A DNA stretch of 64,000 nt from Noviherbaspirillum_A sp047237965 (GCF_047237965.1 NZ_JBDFLX010000002.1:558001-622000); one strand, 5' to 3'. Shown: positions 1-8,570, counted from the first letter of the stretch. Notes: generated by a model from the letters alone, not told the origin. Translations and numbers: made by a program.

Positions 1-748
1 TCGAACGCAGGATGATGCCGTGGCCGTCGATGGCCCATTGATGCACCAGTTCGCCGTTGTTGGTCGACAGCGGGCCGCCCACCTTCACGGTCTCGGGGCC
101 ATCCGGCCCGTCCAGCTTCCAGCGCCCGAAGTCCTGGTCGCGCTCGCGGATCGCAATGCACTTGTGGCCGGCTAGCTCCTCCAGCCGCTGCGGCATCCCA
201 TGGCTTTCCAGGTAGGCCGGCGAGGCGCAGAGCACGCGCGCATTGGCGGCGATGCTCCTTGCGATCAGGTGGGTTTCCTGCACCTGGCCGATGCGGATGT
301 CCAGGTGGAATCCCTCGGCGATCAGGTCCACCGGCCGGTCCAGCAGTTCCAGCTGGATCACCAGTTCCGGATACTGCCGGGCCAGCAGTGACATGGCCGG
401 CGCGATCCAGTTGCGCCCGAACCCCGAGCTGGTGCACAGCCGCAGCACGCCGTGCGGCGCGCTGCCCTTGGCCGACACCGCTTCCTCCAGCTGGCTCACG
501 TCTTCCAGGATGCGCTGCGCCCACTGGTGCACCACGCCGCCATGCTCGGTCAACGACACCCGGCGCGTGGTCCGGTGCAGCAGCCGCACCTGCAGCGTCG
601 CCTCCAGGATCGCAATGCGCTTGCTCACCAGCGCATTGGACACCCCCAGCTCAAGCGCCGCCGCGGCGAAGCCCTGGCGCCTGACCACGGCGCAGAACAG
701 GTTGAGATCGTCCAGCAGCGGTTTGCCCGGTTTCAAGTCGACCTGCAT
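1..748 (-). CDS. LysR-family transcriptional regulator, C-terminus cut by window edge
   Basis: Reading the complement from the ATG at 746-748 gives an uninterrupted frame of about 249 residues to the window edge. Residues about 8-65 form a LysR winged helix-turn-helix (LNLFCAVVRRQGFAAAALEL, then SNALVSKRIAILEATLQ and the RTTRRVSLTEHG wing). The start of the substrate-binding domain follows. The gene is divergent from the tartrate/D-malate dehydrogenase gene with about 100 bp between starts. This is the arrangement of E. coli dmlR/dmlA, so it probably controls that gene in response to a hydroxy-dicarboxylate. The effector is inferred from context only. The last roughly 50 residues lie outside the window. 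Confidence 0.9.
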   Translation of the reverse strand, partial: MQVDLKPGKPLLDDLNLFCAVVRRQGFAAAALELGVSNALVSKRIAILEATLQVRLLHRTTRRVSLTEHGGVVHQWAQRILEDVSQLEEAVSAKGSAPHGVLRLCTSSGFGRNWIAPAMSLLARQYPELVIQLELLDRPVDLIAEGFHLDIRIGQVQETHLIARSIAANARVLCASPAYLESHGMPQRLEELAGHKCIAIRERDQDFGRWKLDGPDGPETVKVGGPLSTNNGELVHQWAIDGHGIILRS

Positions 749-852
749 TGTTCACGCTCCGTGTTCTTTCAGATTACAAATCGCACCATTATAAAACGCA
801 GCGTATTGAGTATGATCGCCCTCCATCGCCATCCCCACTTAGAGGTTCAGAC

Positions 853-1929
853 ATGAAGACGCACAAGATCGCAGTGATCGCCGGTGACGGCATCGGCAAT
901 GAAGTGATGCCGGAAGGCTTGCGGGTACTGCAGGCCGCCGCCGCCAAGTTCAACATCGGCCTTGAGCTGACGACGATGGAATGGGCCAACTGCGACTATT
1001 ACCTGCAGCATGGAAAGATGATGCCGGACGACTGGCGCGAGCAGCTCGAAGGCTTCGACGCCATCTATTTCGGCGCGGCCGGCATGCCCAGCAAGGTGCC
1101 GGACCATATCTCGCTGTGGGGTTCGCTGATCAAGTTCCGCCGCGACTTCGACCAGTATGTGAACCTGCGCCCGGTGCGGCTGATGCCCGGCGTGCCTTGC
1201 CCGCTGGCCAACCGCAAGCCGGGCGACATCGACTTCTACGTGGTGCGCGAAAACACCGAAGGCGAGTATTCCTCGGTGGGCGGGCGGATGTTCGAAGGCA
1301 CCGACCGTGAATTCGTGGTGCAGGAGTCGGTCTTCTCGCGCAAGGGCACCGACCGCATCCTGAAGTATGCGTTCGAGCTGGCGCAGAAGCGCCCGAAGAA
1401 GCACCTGACCGCGGCCACCAAGTCCAATGGCATCTCGATCAGCATGCCGTACTGGGATGAGCGGGTCGACGCTATGGGCGCGCAGTTCCCCGACGTGCGC
1501 CATGACCGTTACCACATCGATATCCTGTGCGCCCGCTTCGTGCTGTCGCCGGAGCGCTTCGACGTGGTGGTGGCGTCCAACCTGTTCGGCGACATCCTGT
1601 CCGACCTCGGACCGGCATGCACCGGCACCATCGGCATCGCGCCCTCGGCCAACCTGAACCCGGAACGCAGCTTCCCGTCGCTGTTCGAGCCGGTGCATGG
1701 CTCCGCCCCGGACATCTTCGGCCAGAACATCGCCAACCCGATCGGCATGATCTGGTCCGGCGCGATGATGCTGGAGTTCCTGGGCAACGGCGACGCCAGC
1801 CATACGGCCGCGCATGATGCGATCGTGCGCGCCATCGAGACCGTGCTGGTGCAGGGCCCGACCACGCCGGACCTGGGCGGCAGCAGCAATACGACCGAGG
1901 TCGGCAAGGCGATCGCGGCCGCGCTTTGA
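853..1929 (+). CDS. Tartrate dehydrogenase/decarboxylase or D-malate dehydrogenase
   Basis: A 358-residue member of the isocitrate/isopropylmalate dehydrogenase family, the usual length for TtuC/DmlA. It oxidises and decarboxylates D-malate or tartrate with NAD in the cytoplasm. Visible family motifs are the N-terminal IAVIAGDGIGNEV, the substrate-binding arginines in LRPVRLMPG, VVRENTEGEYS, the metal-binding aspartates in NLFGDILSDLGP and the C-terminal FEPVHGSAPDIFG. The ATG at 853 opens directly into the first Rossmann-like strand, and upstream extension gives no family sequence. Tartrate and D-malate specificity cannot be separated by eye. The divergent LysR gene supports a substrate-induced catabolic role. 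A strong hairpin follows the gene. Confidence 0.88.
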   Translation: MKTHKIAVIAGDGIGNEVMPEGLRVLQAAAAKFNIGLELTTMEWANCDYYLQHGKMMPDDWREQLEGFDAIYFGAAGMPSKVPDHISLWGSLIKFRRDFDQYVNLRPVRLMPGVPCPLANRKPGDIDFYVVRENTEGEYSSVGGRMFEGTDREFVVQESVFSRKGTDRILKYAFELAQKRPKKHLTAATKSNGISISMPYWDERVDAMGAQFPDVRHDRYHIDILCARFVLSPERFDVVVASNLFGDILSDLGPACTGTIGIAPSANLNPERSFPSLFEPVHGSAPDIFGQNIANPIGMIWSGAMMLEFLGNGDASHTAAHDAIVRAIETVLVQGPTTPDLGGSSNTTEVGKAIAAAL

Positions 1930-1957
1930 TGCGGTGGGCTTGTTTGGCAAGCTGAAC

Positions 1958-1996
1958 AAAACAGCAGGTAGCGTGGTTACAGCCACCTGCTGTTTT
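1958..1996 (+). terminator. Intrinsic terminator-like hairpin
   Basis: AAAACAGCAGGT (1958-1969) is perfectly complementary to ACCTGCTGTTTT (1985-1996), a 12-bp stem ending in a T run, 28 bp after the dehydrogenase stop codon. The A/T tails on both sides suit termination in either direction. Confidence 0.8.
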
Positions 1997-2196
1997 CTCG
2001 GGAGTCGAATGCGCAGCGCCGTGTAGCGCGGTTGGGGTCGGCAAAATAAGCTTTCGCCCACCCGCCTTTTTCAAACAAGCTGCCTTACAAGAAGAAAGGT
2101 TGCGCCAGAGACAACCAAATCCTGGCACTCGGGAAGTCAGTCCTCTGCTCCAACCAACGCTCCCACACTGAAAATATTGCAGGCCAGAGCCGCTTT

Positions 2197-2949
2197 TTAC
2201 ACAGGCAGCAAGTCCTCAGCCGGCACTTCCAGCACCCGGAAGGCCGGCTGGCCCGGGTAAGAACGGTGCAGCAGCGGCCGGGCGACGTTGAACACCGGAA
2301 TGTTATTGACGGTGCGCCCCTCGGGCGTGCCGCGGTGCGCATGGCCGTGCACCACGTAGTCGACCGGGTAATGGATCAGCGGATCTTCCAGACGGCTGGT
2401 GCCGAGGAAGGGGAAGATCTCCGGCGGCTCGCCCTGCACCGTGCCGACGATGGGCGAGTAATGCAGCATCGCAATGCGGTGCCGGGTGCGCAGCTTGGCC
2501 AGTGCCGTTTCCAGTTTCATCACTTCCTGCAGGGCCTCGTTGACGAAGGCCTTGATCGACGCCTCGCCCCACGGCCCGAGCGCGCTGCGGCCGAAGCCGC
2601 CGGCGAATCCCTTCGCGCCGGCAATGCCCACGCCATGGATCTCGCAAGCTTCGCCGTCGAGCATGCGCACGCCGGCTTCGGTGAGGATGCGCCTGACCTG
2701 GTCCGGGTCGCCCGATTCATAGTCATGGTTGCCCAGCACGGCGATCACCGGGATGCGGGTATGGGCAAGCTCCTCGGCCAGCACATGAGCTTCCTCCGCC
2801 AGGCCGTAATCGGTCAGGTCGCCGCACAGCAGCAGCGCGTCGGCTGCTTCGCCGGCCTGGGAAAAGAAGTCGCGCAGGCTGCCCGCCGAGTCCTTGGTGC
2901 AATGCAGGTCGCCCACTGCTGCGAAACGGATCTTGTCCTTTGAAACCAC
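2197..2949 (-). CDS. Metallophosphoesterase (calcineurin-like)
   Basis: A 250-residue calcineurin-like phosphoesterase. The dimetal-site motifs appear in order: GDLHC near residue 13, GDLTDYG near 43, GNHDYES near 72, an HYSP histidine near 170 and GHAHRG near 211. A GTG start at 2947-2949 is chosen because AAGGAGG lies five bases upstream and the frame then opens at VVSKDKIRFAAVGDLH; longer in-frame starts lack such a site. The substrate is unknown. No signal peptide is evident, so it is probably cytoplasmic. It is divergent from a nucleotidyltransferase gene with under 120 bp between starts, so the two probably share a promoter region. Confidence 0.85.
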   Translation of the reverse strand: MVSKDKIRFAAVGDLHCTKDSAGSLRDFFSQAGEAADALLLCGDLTDYGLAEEAHVLAEELAHTRIPVIAVLGNHDYESGDPDQVRRILTEAGVRMLDGEACEIHGVGIAGAKGFAGGFGRSALGPWGEASIKAFVNEALQEVMKLETALAKLRTRHRIAMLHYSPIVGTVQGEPPEIFPFLGTSRLEDPLIHYPVDYVVHGHAHRGTPEGRTVNNIPVFNVARPLLHRSYPGQPAFRVLEVPAEDLLPV

Positions 2950-3035
2950 GGCATCCTCCTTGCTGATTATTGAATGGTTAACGTTGTCCATGCAGGACTG
3001 ACCGCATTGCGTGGCATAAGTTTTGCTGACTTTCA

Positions 3036-3899
3036 ATGCCAGACCCTAATGCCAAGGCCGCCATGAACCTTACCGACCCGATCCCGGCACACGTTGCGAC
3101 GGAAGAACCGGATGCTGCCGTTGCCGCGTTCTACCGCGATGTCCTGCTCCGGCTCAATGCAGCATCCGTGCCATACCTGGTGGGAGGCACCTATGCCTTC
3201 AACCGCTACACCGGCATCAACCGGCCGACCAAGGACCTCGACCTGTTCATCCGGCGCGGCGACTTCGAGCGCGTCAGCGAGGTGTTCCATGCGGCGGGCT
3301 ACCGGTGCGAACTGACCTTCCCGCACTGGCTGGGCAAGATCCATCTCGACGAGAACTACATCGACCTGATCTTCAGTTCCGGCAACGCGGTGGCCCATGT
3401 CGACGACGCCTGGTTCGAATTCGCCGCCGATGCCCAGGTGCTGGGCCTGCCGGCGCGGATTTCGCCGATCGAGGAAATGATCTGGTCCAAGGCCTTCATC
3501 ATGGAGAAGGAGCGCTTCGACGGCGCCGACATCGCCCACCTGATCCAGGCCTGCAGCGAGCGCATCGACTGGCCGCGCCTGGTGCGGCGCTTCGGCGAAC
3601 ACTGGCGGGTGCTGCTGTCGCACCTGGTCCTGTTCGGCTTCGCCTATCCCGCCCAGCGCGACCTGGTGCCGGTGGGCGTGATGGACGAGCTGATCCGCCG
3701 CCTGAACTACGAAACCCATGCGCCGCCGCCCGCCACCGACCTGTGCCTGGGCACCCTCCTGTCGCGCGAACAATATCTGAACGACATCCACCTGCAGGGC
3801 CTGCAGGACGCCCGGGTGCAGCCGGTGGGCAACATGACGCCGGAGGACACGGCGAGCTGGACGCGCGCCATCGCCGACGACCACGAGCCGGAAGCCTGA
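3036..3899 (+). CDS. Nucleotidyltransferase-fold protein
   Basis: A 287-residue protein with the Pol-beta-type nucleotidyltransferase signature: a GG dipeptide in YLVGGTYAFNRY followed about 15 residues later by KDLDLFI, giving the GG...DxD active site. The remainder (HLDENYIDLIF, IEEMIWSKAFIMEKERFDGADIAHLI) resembles the AbiEii/MNT-like group that transfers nucleotides to proteins or small molecules. No target is identifiable. The start could also be the ATG at 3063, which has AAGG just upstream. Divergence from a metallophosphoesterase suggests the two may act as transferase and hydrolase on related chemistry; that is inference only. I do not recognise a specific gene. Confidence 0.7.
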   Translation: MPDPNAKAAMNLTDPIPAHVATEEPDAAVAAFYRDVLLRLNAASVPYLVGGTYAFNRYTGINRPTKDLDLFIRRGDFERVSEVFHAAGYRCELTFPHWLGKIHLDENYIDLIFSSGNAVAHVDDAWFEFAADAQVLGLPARISPIEEMIWSKAFIMEKERFDGADIAHLIQACSERIDWPRLVRRFGEHWRVLLSHLVLFGFAYPAQRDLVPVGVMDELIRRLNYETHAPPPATDLCLGTLLSREQYLNDIHLQGLQDARVQPVGNMTPEDTASWTRAIADDHEPEA

Positions 3900-4294
3900 G
3901 GATGCCGCGCACGGCGGCGGCTGGATTTCCCCGGCAAGCCGCCCTCCACGCGGCGGCCCAACGGGCGCAAAAAGCAAAACCCTGTGGACGACCTGTGCAT
4001 GGGCCGCAGGGACTTGCTGTGGATTGTGCGCTGGAAAGATCTGTGGACGGCTGCGCAGCAGGTTTTTGAGCAGGACAAGATTTCCCCATCAAATCAGCGG
4101 CTTGGGAATTTGACCCTATAGATATCCACAGGCTTGTTCACGGTTTTTGTGCGTAACTTTTGCTGATTTTTCGAGCAGCGGTGCGAATTTCTTCAGTGAG
4201 TCCGGCGAGGATTGGCGGGCATGCCTATAATCTGCGTTCCCGGCTTTATAAAAAATCTACAGAACCTACAGCGAACCAAGAGGAAAGAGACACC
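3900..4294. other. Intergenic region with probable promoter of the aldehyde dehydrogenase gene
   Basis: No credible coding sequence. The segment 3983-4130 has three TGTGGA motifs (3983, 4018, 4042) and one inverted TCCACA (4125). A consensus TATAAT lies at 4226-4231, about 64 bp before the aldehyde dehydrogenase start, without an obvious well-spaced -35 box. The ribosome-binding sequence AGAGGAAAGAGA lies at about 4279-4290. Confidence 0.5.
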
Positions 4295-5731
4295 ATGACT
4301 TATCCCAATACCCAGCTCATGATCGGTGGCCAATGGCAGGATGCGGCGGACGGCCGCACGCTCGCCGTCGTCAATCCGGCCACCGGCAGCGAGATCGGCC
4401 GCGTTGCCCATGCCGGCATCGCCGACCTGGACCGCGCGCTGGAAGCGGCGCAGAAAGGTTTTGAAGCCTGGCGCGACGTGTCGGCCGCCGAGCGCTCCAA
4501 GACGATGCGCCGCGCCGCCGCGCTGATGCGCGAACGCGCCGGCGAGATCGCAAAAATCCTGACCCAGGAACAGGGCAAGCCGCTGGCAGAAGCCAAGGTC
4601 GAGGCAATGGCCTCGGCCGACATCATCGAATGGGCGGCCGAGGAAGGCCTGCGCGTCTATGGCCGCATCGTGCAGTCGCGCAACCTGGCAGTGCGCCAGA
4701 TGGTGCTGAAGGACCCTGTCGGCCCGGTCGCGGCCTTCACGCCGTGGAACTTCCCGATCAACCAGGCGGTGCGCAAGATCGCCGCGGCCCTTGCTACCGG
4801 TTGCTCGATCATCGTGAAAGCGCCGGAAGAGACCCCGGCGTCGCCGGCCGCGCTGGTGCAGGCCTTCATCGACGCCGGCCTGCCGCCGGGCGTGGTGGGC
4901 CTGGTGTTCGGCAATCCGGCTGAAATCTCGGAATACCTGATCGCTCATCCCATCATCCGCAAGATCACCTTCACCGGCTCGACCCCGGTCGGCAAGCAGC
5001 TGGCCGCGCTGGCGGGCAAGCACATGAAGCGGGTGACGATGGAACTGGGCGGCCATGCGCCGGTGATCGTGGCCGAGGACGCCGACGTGAACCTTGCGGT
5101 GAAGGCTGCCGGCGGCGCCAAGTTCCGCAACGCCGGCCAGGTCTGCATCTCGCCGACCCGCTTCCTGGTGCATGAAAGCCTGCGCAATGATTTCGCCGGC
5201 GCGCTGGCCAAGTATGCGCAGGGCCTGAAGGTGGGCGAAGGCAGCGGCGAGGGCGTGCAGATGGGCCCGCTGGCCAACAGCCGCCGCCTGACCGCGATGG
5301 CCGACTTTGCCCGCGACGCCGTCGAGCGCGGCGCCTCCATCGTGGCTGGCGGCGAGCGCATCGGCGAGGTCGGCAACTTCTATTCGCCGACCATCCTGAA
5401 CGACGTGCCGCTGGACGCCAAGGTGTTCAACGAGGAGCCGTTCGGACCGATGGCCGCGATCCGTCCCTTCAACACGCTGGAAGAGGCGATCGCCGAAGCC
5501 AACCGCCTGCCCTTCGGCCTGGCCGGCTATGCCTTCACCAGCTCGCTGAAGAATGCGCACCTGCTGTCGCAGCGCCTGGAAGTCGGCATGCTGTGGATCA
5601 ACCAGCCGGCCGCGCCCTGGCCTGAAATGCCGTTCGGCGGCATCAAGGATTCGGGCTACGGCTCCGAAGGCGGACCAGAAGCGCTGGAAGCGTATCTCAA
5701 CACCCGTTCCATCTCCATCATGAACGTGTAA
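4295..5731 (+). CDS. NAD(P)-dependent aldehyde dehydrogenase, succinate-semialdehyde dehydrogenase type
   Basis: A 478-residue ALDH-superfamily enzyme of standard length that oxidises an aldehyde to its acid with NAD(P). Visible are AFTPWNFPINQ (cofactor loop), KAPEETPASP, FTGSTPVGK (Rossmann turn), MELGGHAPVI with the general-base glutamate, the catalytic cysteine in NAGQVCISP, NEEPFGP and PFGGIKDSGYG. Sequence style fits the GabD/succinate- or 2-oxoglutarate-semialdehyde branch, but substrate is not certain. The ATG at 4295 is chosen for the purine-rich AGAGGAAAGAGA just upstream and the family-typical N-terminus; a longer in-frame ORF has no family sequence. It appears to be transcribed alone or with the small gene 50 bp downstream. 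Confidence 0.88.
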   Translation: MTYPNTQLMIGGQWQDAADGRTLAVVNPATGSEIGRVAHAGIADLDRALEAAQKGFEAWRDVSAAERSKTMRRAAALMRERAGEIAKILTQEQGKPLAEAKVEAMASADIIEWAAEEGLRVYGRIVQSRNLAVRQMVLKDPVGPVAAFTPWNFPINQAVRKIAAALATGCSIIVKAPEETPASPAALVQAFIDAGLPPGVVGLVFGNPAEISEYLIAHPIIRKITFTGSTPVGKQLAALAGKHMKRVTMELGGHAPVIVAEDADVNLAVKAAGGAKFRNAGQVCISPTRFLVHESLRNDFAGALAKYAQGLKVGEGSGEGVQMGPLANSRRLTAMADFARDAVERGASIVAGGERIGEVGNFYSPTILNDVPLDAKVFNEEPFGPMAAIRPFNTLEEAIAEANRLPFGLAGYAFTSSLKNAHLLSQRLEVGMLWINQPAAPWPEMPFGGIKDSGYGSEGGPEALEAYLNTRSISIMNV

Positions 5732-5780
5732 GGACGCCTGCCTGCCGGTCCGCCCATGCGGGCCGGCAGCGGCGCCGGCC

Positions 5781-6089
5781 ATGAAACTGATACAACTCTT
5801 CCTGCCGGTCTACGACCAGCACGGCCAGCCCTTTCCCAAGCCATTCTTCGACCAGGCACGCAGCGAACTGACCGAACGCTTCGGCGGCGTCACCGCCTTC
5901 CTGCGCTCTCCCGCGGTGGGTGCGTGGCAGGAACCCGGCGGCGACGTGTGCCGCGACGATGTCTACCTGTATGAAGTCATGTCCGATACGCTGGACCGCG
6001 ACTGGTGGCAAGCCTATCGCGCCCGCCTGGAACGGCAGTTCAGCCAGGATGTGATCCTGGTGCGGGCGACCGACACCGAAGTGCTTTAA
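5781..6089 (+). CDS. Small conserved-looking hypothetical protein
   Basis: A 102-residue soluble protein with balanced composition (MKLIQLFLPVYDQHGQPFPK..., later GDVCRDDVYLYEVMSDTLDRDWW and a C-terminal QFSQDVILVRATDTEVL). Codon use follows the neighbouring genes and the stop codon overlaps the tail of the convergent DUF1275 gene by four bases, supporting a real gene. It looks like a small alpha/beta domain of the dimeric ferredoxin-like type, but I do not recognise the family and no strong ribosome-binding site is visible. Position 50 bp after the aldehyde dehydrogenase suggests co-transcription. Confidence 0.65.
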   Translation: MKLIQLFLPVYDQHGQPFPKPFFDQARSELTERFGGVTAFLRSPAVGAWQEPGGDVCRDDVYLYEVMSDTLDRDWWQAYRARLERQFSQDVILVRATDTEVL

Positions 6090-6853
6090 ACCCCGCGCTT
6101 GCGCAGCCGGCGCAGCACGGCGCCGACATCGTCGAGCAGCGGCACCAGCGCCAGCCCGGTAAGGATCAGCGCCAGCGGCACGGTAGAGAGATAACCGGCA
6201 TGCTTGAAGCCGAGCGCGCCGCTGATGCCGCCAACGAAGAAGGCCAGCAGCAGCAGGCTCAGCAGCTTGAGCCGGCTGCGGTCGGCCAGCACCCTGGGCC
6301 GGTCGGGCCGTTCATGCATGTTCCAGTAAAACAGCTTGCCGAGCTCGACACCGATGTCGGTGATGGTGCCGGTCAGGTGGGTGGTGCGTATCTCGGCCTT
6401 GGAAATCTTGGTGATCAGCGCATTCTGCAAGCCCATGATGAAGCACAGCAGCATCACCGTGGCCGGAATGAACAGCCCTTCTATCGTCGATAGCTGCGCG
6501 CCCAGCAAACCGAAACCCAGCAGCAGCAGCGCCTCGATCAGCAGCGGCAATGCGTACTCGCTGTACAGGCCGCGCCGGCGCGCATAGTTCACCAGGATCG
6601 CGGTGAACGCGGCGCCAAACAGGAAGGACAGCAGCGCGCCGGCGCCGGCCAGCACCGGGCCATAGCTGCCCAGCACCAGGTTGTCGGCCATGGCCGACAC
6701 GATGCCTGTCATGTGCGAGGTGTACTGGTGCACCGCGAGGAAGCCGCCGGCATTGGTGGCGCCGGCGACAAACGCCAAAGCAATGCCCAGGTGCCAGTTT
6801 GCCTGCCTGGTGCGGTGGGGTGCGGTCAGCCGTCTTGCGTAATGGATTGGCAC
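6086..6853 (-). CDS. YoaK/DUF1275 family membrane protein
   Basis: A 255-residue inner-membrane protein with about six hydrophobic segments. The N-terminal hallmark of DUF1275 is clear: GIALAFVAGATNAGGFLAVHQYTSHMTG. Further segments include LAGAGALLSFLFGAAFTAIL, LLLLGFGLLG and VMLLCFIMGLQNALITKIS, then the family-typical TTHLTGTITDIGVELGK. Function is unknown; the family is annotated as YoaK-like. A GTG start at 6851-6853 is used because the next in-frame start would remove the first transmembrane residues. It converges on the upstream small gene with a 4-bp overlap. Confidence 0.88.
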   Translation of the reverse strand: MPIHYARRLTAPHRTRQANWHLGIALAFVAGATNAGGFLAVHQYTSHMTGIVSAMADNLVLGSYGPVLAGAGALLSFLFGAAFTAILVNYARRRGLYSEYALPLLIEALLLLGFGLLGAQLSTIEGLFIPATVMLLCFIMGLQNALITKISKAEIRTTHLTGTITDIGVELGKLFYWNMHERPDRPRVLADRSRLKLLSLLLLAFFVGGISGALGFKHAGYLSTVPLALILTGLALVPLLDDVGAVLRRLRKRGV

Positions 6854-6999
6854 TGGTTTGCCCGGTCAGTGAGAGTCGCGGTGATACTGCGGTTATATTA
6901 CTTGACGCAACCCTTTTACCGACGGGCATGCATGTCTACCCAGATCAAGGGCAGTGACCCGATGAACCCGAACGTCGCTTACGCATCCCCTCTTCCACG

Positions 7000-7380
7000 A
7001 TGAATTATCTTCTGCTGAAACACCTGCACATGAGCTGCGCCGCGCTGAGCGGCGCGCTGTTCCTGCTGCGCGGCATGTGGATGCTGCGTGACTCGCCCCG
7101 GCTCGGCCAGCGCTGGGTGCGCACCTTGCCGCACCTGGTCGATACTGTGCTGCTGGCCAGCGCGGTGACGCTGGCGGTCTGGAGCGCGCAGTATCCGCTG
7201 GCCCGGCCATGGCTCACCGCCAAGGTCTGCGCATTGCTGCTGTATATCGTGCTGGGTTCGGTGGCCTTGAAGCGCGGACGCAGCAAGGGCATCCGGGCCG
7301 CCGCGTTCCTGGCGGCGCTGGCCACCTTTGCCTACATCGTGGCGGTGGCGCTGAGCAAGAATCCCTTTCCGCTGACCTGA
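7000..7380 (+). CDS. SirB2-family membrane protein
   Basis: A 126-residue protein with four hydrophobic segments (for example LHMSCAALSGALFLLRGMWM, VDTVLLASAVTLAVWS, LTAKVCALLLYIVLGSVAL and AAFLAALATFAYIVAVAL). This is the length and topology of the SirB2 family, named for a Salmonella invasion regulator although the biochemical role is unknown. The histidine in KHLHM and the LPHLVDT motif fit the family. The stop codon abuts the converging padR gene without a gap. Confidence 0.8.
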   Translation: MNYLLLKHLHMSCAALSGALFLLRGMWMLRDSPRLGQRWVRTLPHLVDTVLLASAVTLAVWSAQYPLARPWLTAKVCALLLYIVLGSVALKRGRSKGIRAAAFLAALATFAYIVAVALSKNPFPLT

Positions 7381-7932
7381 TCAGCCGGCGGCGCCGGTTT
7401 CGGCCGATTCCAGCAGCGACAGCACCTCGCCGGCCCATTGCAGCCAGCTGCGCTCGGCCACGATGCCGGCGCGCAGCACCGCATGGCGCAGCTCCTGCGC
7501 CCTGGAAGCGGCCGGCGCGCCGAAGTCGCGCTGCTCGATGCCGAGATAGGTGTCGAGCTTGGCCTCGTGCTCGGCGATCATGCGCCGCAGCTCCCGGTCC
7601 AGGCCATGCGGGCCAATCACGGCCTCGGCCCGCATCTTGATCAGCAGGGCGCGGTCGGTATTGCTGTCGGTTTCCGGCTGCGCCACCCAGCGCGCCAGTT
7701 CCGCCCTGCCCGCTTCCAAAACCTGATACAGCCGCCGGCGACGCTTGCCGGCATCGTTGTCGTCGGTCGCCACGATCCAGCCGGCATCGGCCATGCGGCC
7801 CAGCTCGCGGTAGATCTGCTGGTGGCTGGCATGCCAGAAATAACCCATGGACTTGTCGAAGCGGCGCGCCAGGTCGTAGCCGGTGGACGGCTTTTCAAGC
7901 AGCGAGGTCAGCAGGGCATGTTGGATCGACAT
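7381..7932 (-). CDS. PadR-family transcriptional regulator
   Basis: A 183-residue PadR-type repressor. Residues 1-75 are the winged helix (IQHALLTSLLEKPSTGYDLARRFDKSMG, FWHASHQQIYRELGRMADAGWI, then the KRRRRLYQVLEAG wing). The C-terminal half is the helical PadR effector/dimer domain (LLIKMRAEAVIG, REMIAEHEAKLDTYLGIEQR-like and LRAGIVAERSWLQWAGEVL). PadR proteins sense phenolic or other small ligands. The gene is divergent from an NTF2-like gene with 152 bp between starts, and two near-identical palindromes lie between them, consistent with autoregulation and control of the neighbour. Confidence 0.92.
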   Translation of the reverse strand: MSIQHALLTSLLEKPSTGYDLARRFDKSMGYFWHASHQQIYRELGRMADAGWIVATDDNDAGKRRRRLYQVLEAGRAELARWVAQPETDSNTDRALLIKMRAEAVIGPHGLDRELRRMIAEHEAKLDTYLGIEQRDFGAPAASRAQELRHAVLRAGIVAERSWLQWAGEVLSLLESAETGAAG

Positions 7933-7974
7933 GGCCGGTATTTTAACGGCTGGCTCGGGCCAGCTGCGAAACTT

Positions 7975-8033
7975 TATGCAACCAGTTGCATAGCCGATTT
8001 GGCTTTGCTATGCTTTATGCAACCAGTTGCGTA
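7975..8033. promoter_or_regulatory. Twin PadR-type operators and promoter of the NTF2-like gene
   Basis: TATGCAACCAGTTGCATA (7975-7992) is an inverted repeat with 8-bp arms and a 2-bp spacer. A second copy with one changed base (TATGCAACCAGTTGCGTA) lies at 8016-8033. Their centres are 41 bp apart, about four helical turns. A plausible promoter for the rightward gene uses TTGCAT (7987-7992) inside the first operator and TATGCT (8009-8014) with a 16-bp spacer, so occupancy would block it. The ATGC/GCAT-type arms fit PadR family sites. Confidence 0.75.
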
Positions 8034-8084
8034 TTGATGCAGCGGCATTCCGCGACGACGGCGGACAAGACCAAGGAGACCGAA

Positions 8085-8528
8085 ATGAAAGCGAATCAAC
8101 TGTCCGACGCCGCGCAGCGCACGCTGGCCGCCTGGCACCAGATACTGGAACGCAATGCAATGGAAGAACTCGACCCGCTGCTGTCGGAGCGCATCGTGTT
8201 CCGCTCGCCGGTGGCGCACACACCCTATCCCGGCAAGGCCGCCATCCGCCTGGTGCTCAAGACCGTCAACACCGTATTTGAGAATTTTCACTATCACCGC
8301 AGCTTCGTCAGCGAGGACGGCCGCAGCATCGTGCTGGAATTCAGCGCCGAGGTCAGCGGCAAGGCGTTGAAGGGCATCGACATGCTGCGCTTCGACGACC
8401 AGGGCCTGATCGAAGAGTTCGAGGTGATGGTGCGCCCGATGAGCGGCCTGCAGGCGCTAGCGGCGAAGATGGGCGCGCAGCTGTCGTCGTCCACCGCCAC
8501 GCTCAAGGGCAACAGCATTCCCGGCTGA
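8085..8528 (+). CDS. NTF2-like (SnoaL-like) protein
   Basis: A 147-residue protein with the cone-shaped NTF2-like fold pattern: an N-terminal helix (AAQRTLAAWHQILERNAMEELDPLLSE), a strand with RSPVAHTPYPGKAAIRLVLKTV, then FHYHRSFVSEDGRSIVLEFSAEVSGK and a closing DMLRFDDQGLIEEFEVMVRP strand. Members are isomerases, dehydratases or ligand-binding proteins; no specific reaction can be assigned. The ATG at 8085 follows AAGGAG with good spacing. It is controlled from the divergent PadR region and lies 42 bp upstream of nitronate monooxygenase, so the two may form an operon. Confidence 0.78.
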   Translation: MKANQLSDAAQRTLAAWHQILERNAMEELDPLLSERIVFRSPVAHTPYPGKAAIRLVLKTVNTVFENFHYHRSFVSEDGRSIVLEFSAEVSGKALKGIDMLRFDDQGLIEEFEVMVRPMSGLQALAAKMGAQLSSSTATLKGNSIPG

Positions 8529-8570
8529 ACCCGAAACACCCACTTCAATCATTCCCCACCCGGAGCCACC

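Noticed and set aside
3983..4130. Cluster of TGTGGA/TCCACA motifs resembling DnaA boxes
   Set aside because: The motifs are only partial matches to the 9-mer and no dnaA, dnaN, parAB or AT-rich unwinding element is nearby, so an origin is not supported.
4193..5782. 529-codon minus-strand frame opposite the aldehyde dehydrogenase gene
   Set aside because: It covers the same DNA as a clear ALDH gene and has His/Arg-rich sequence without domains.
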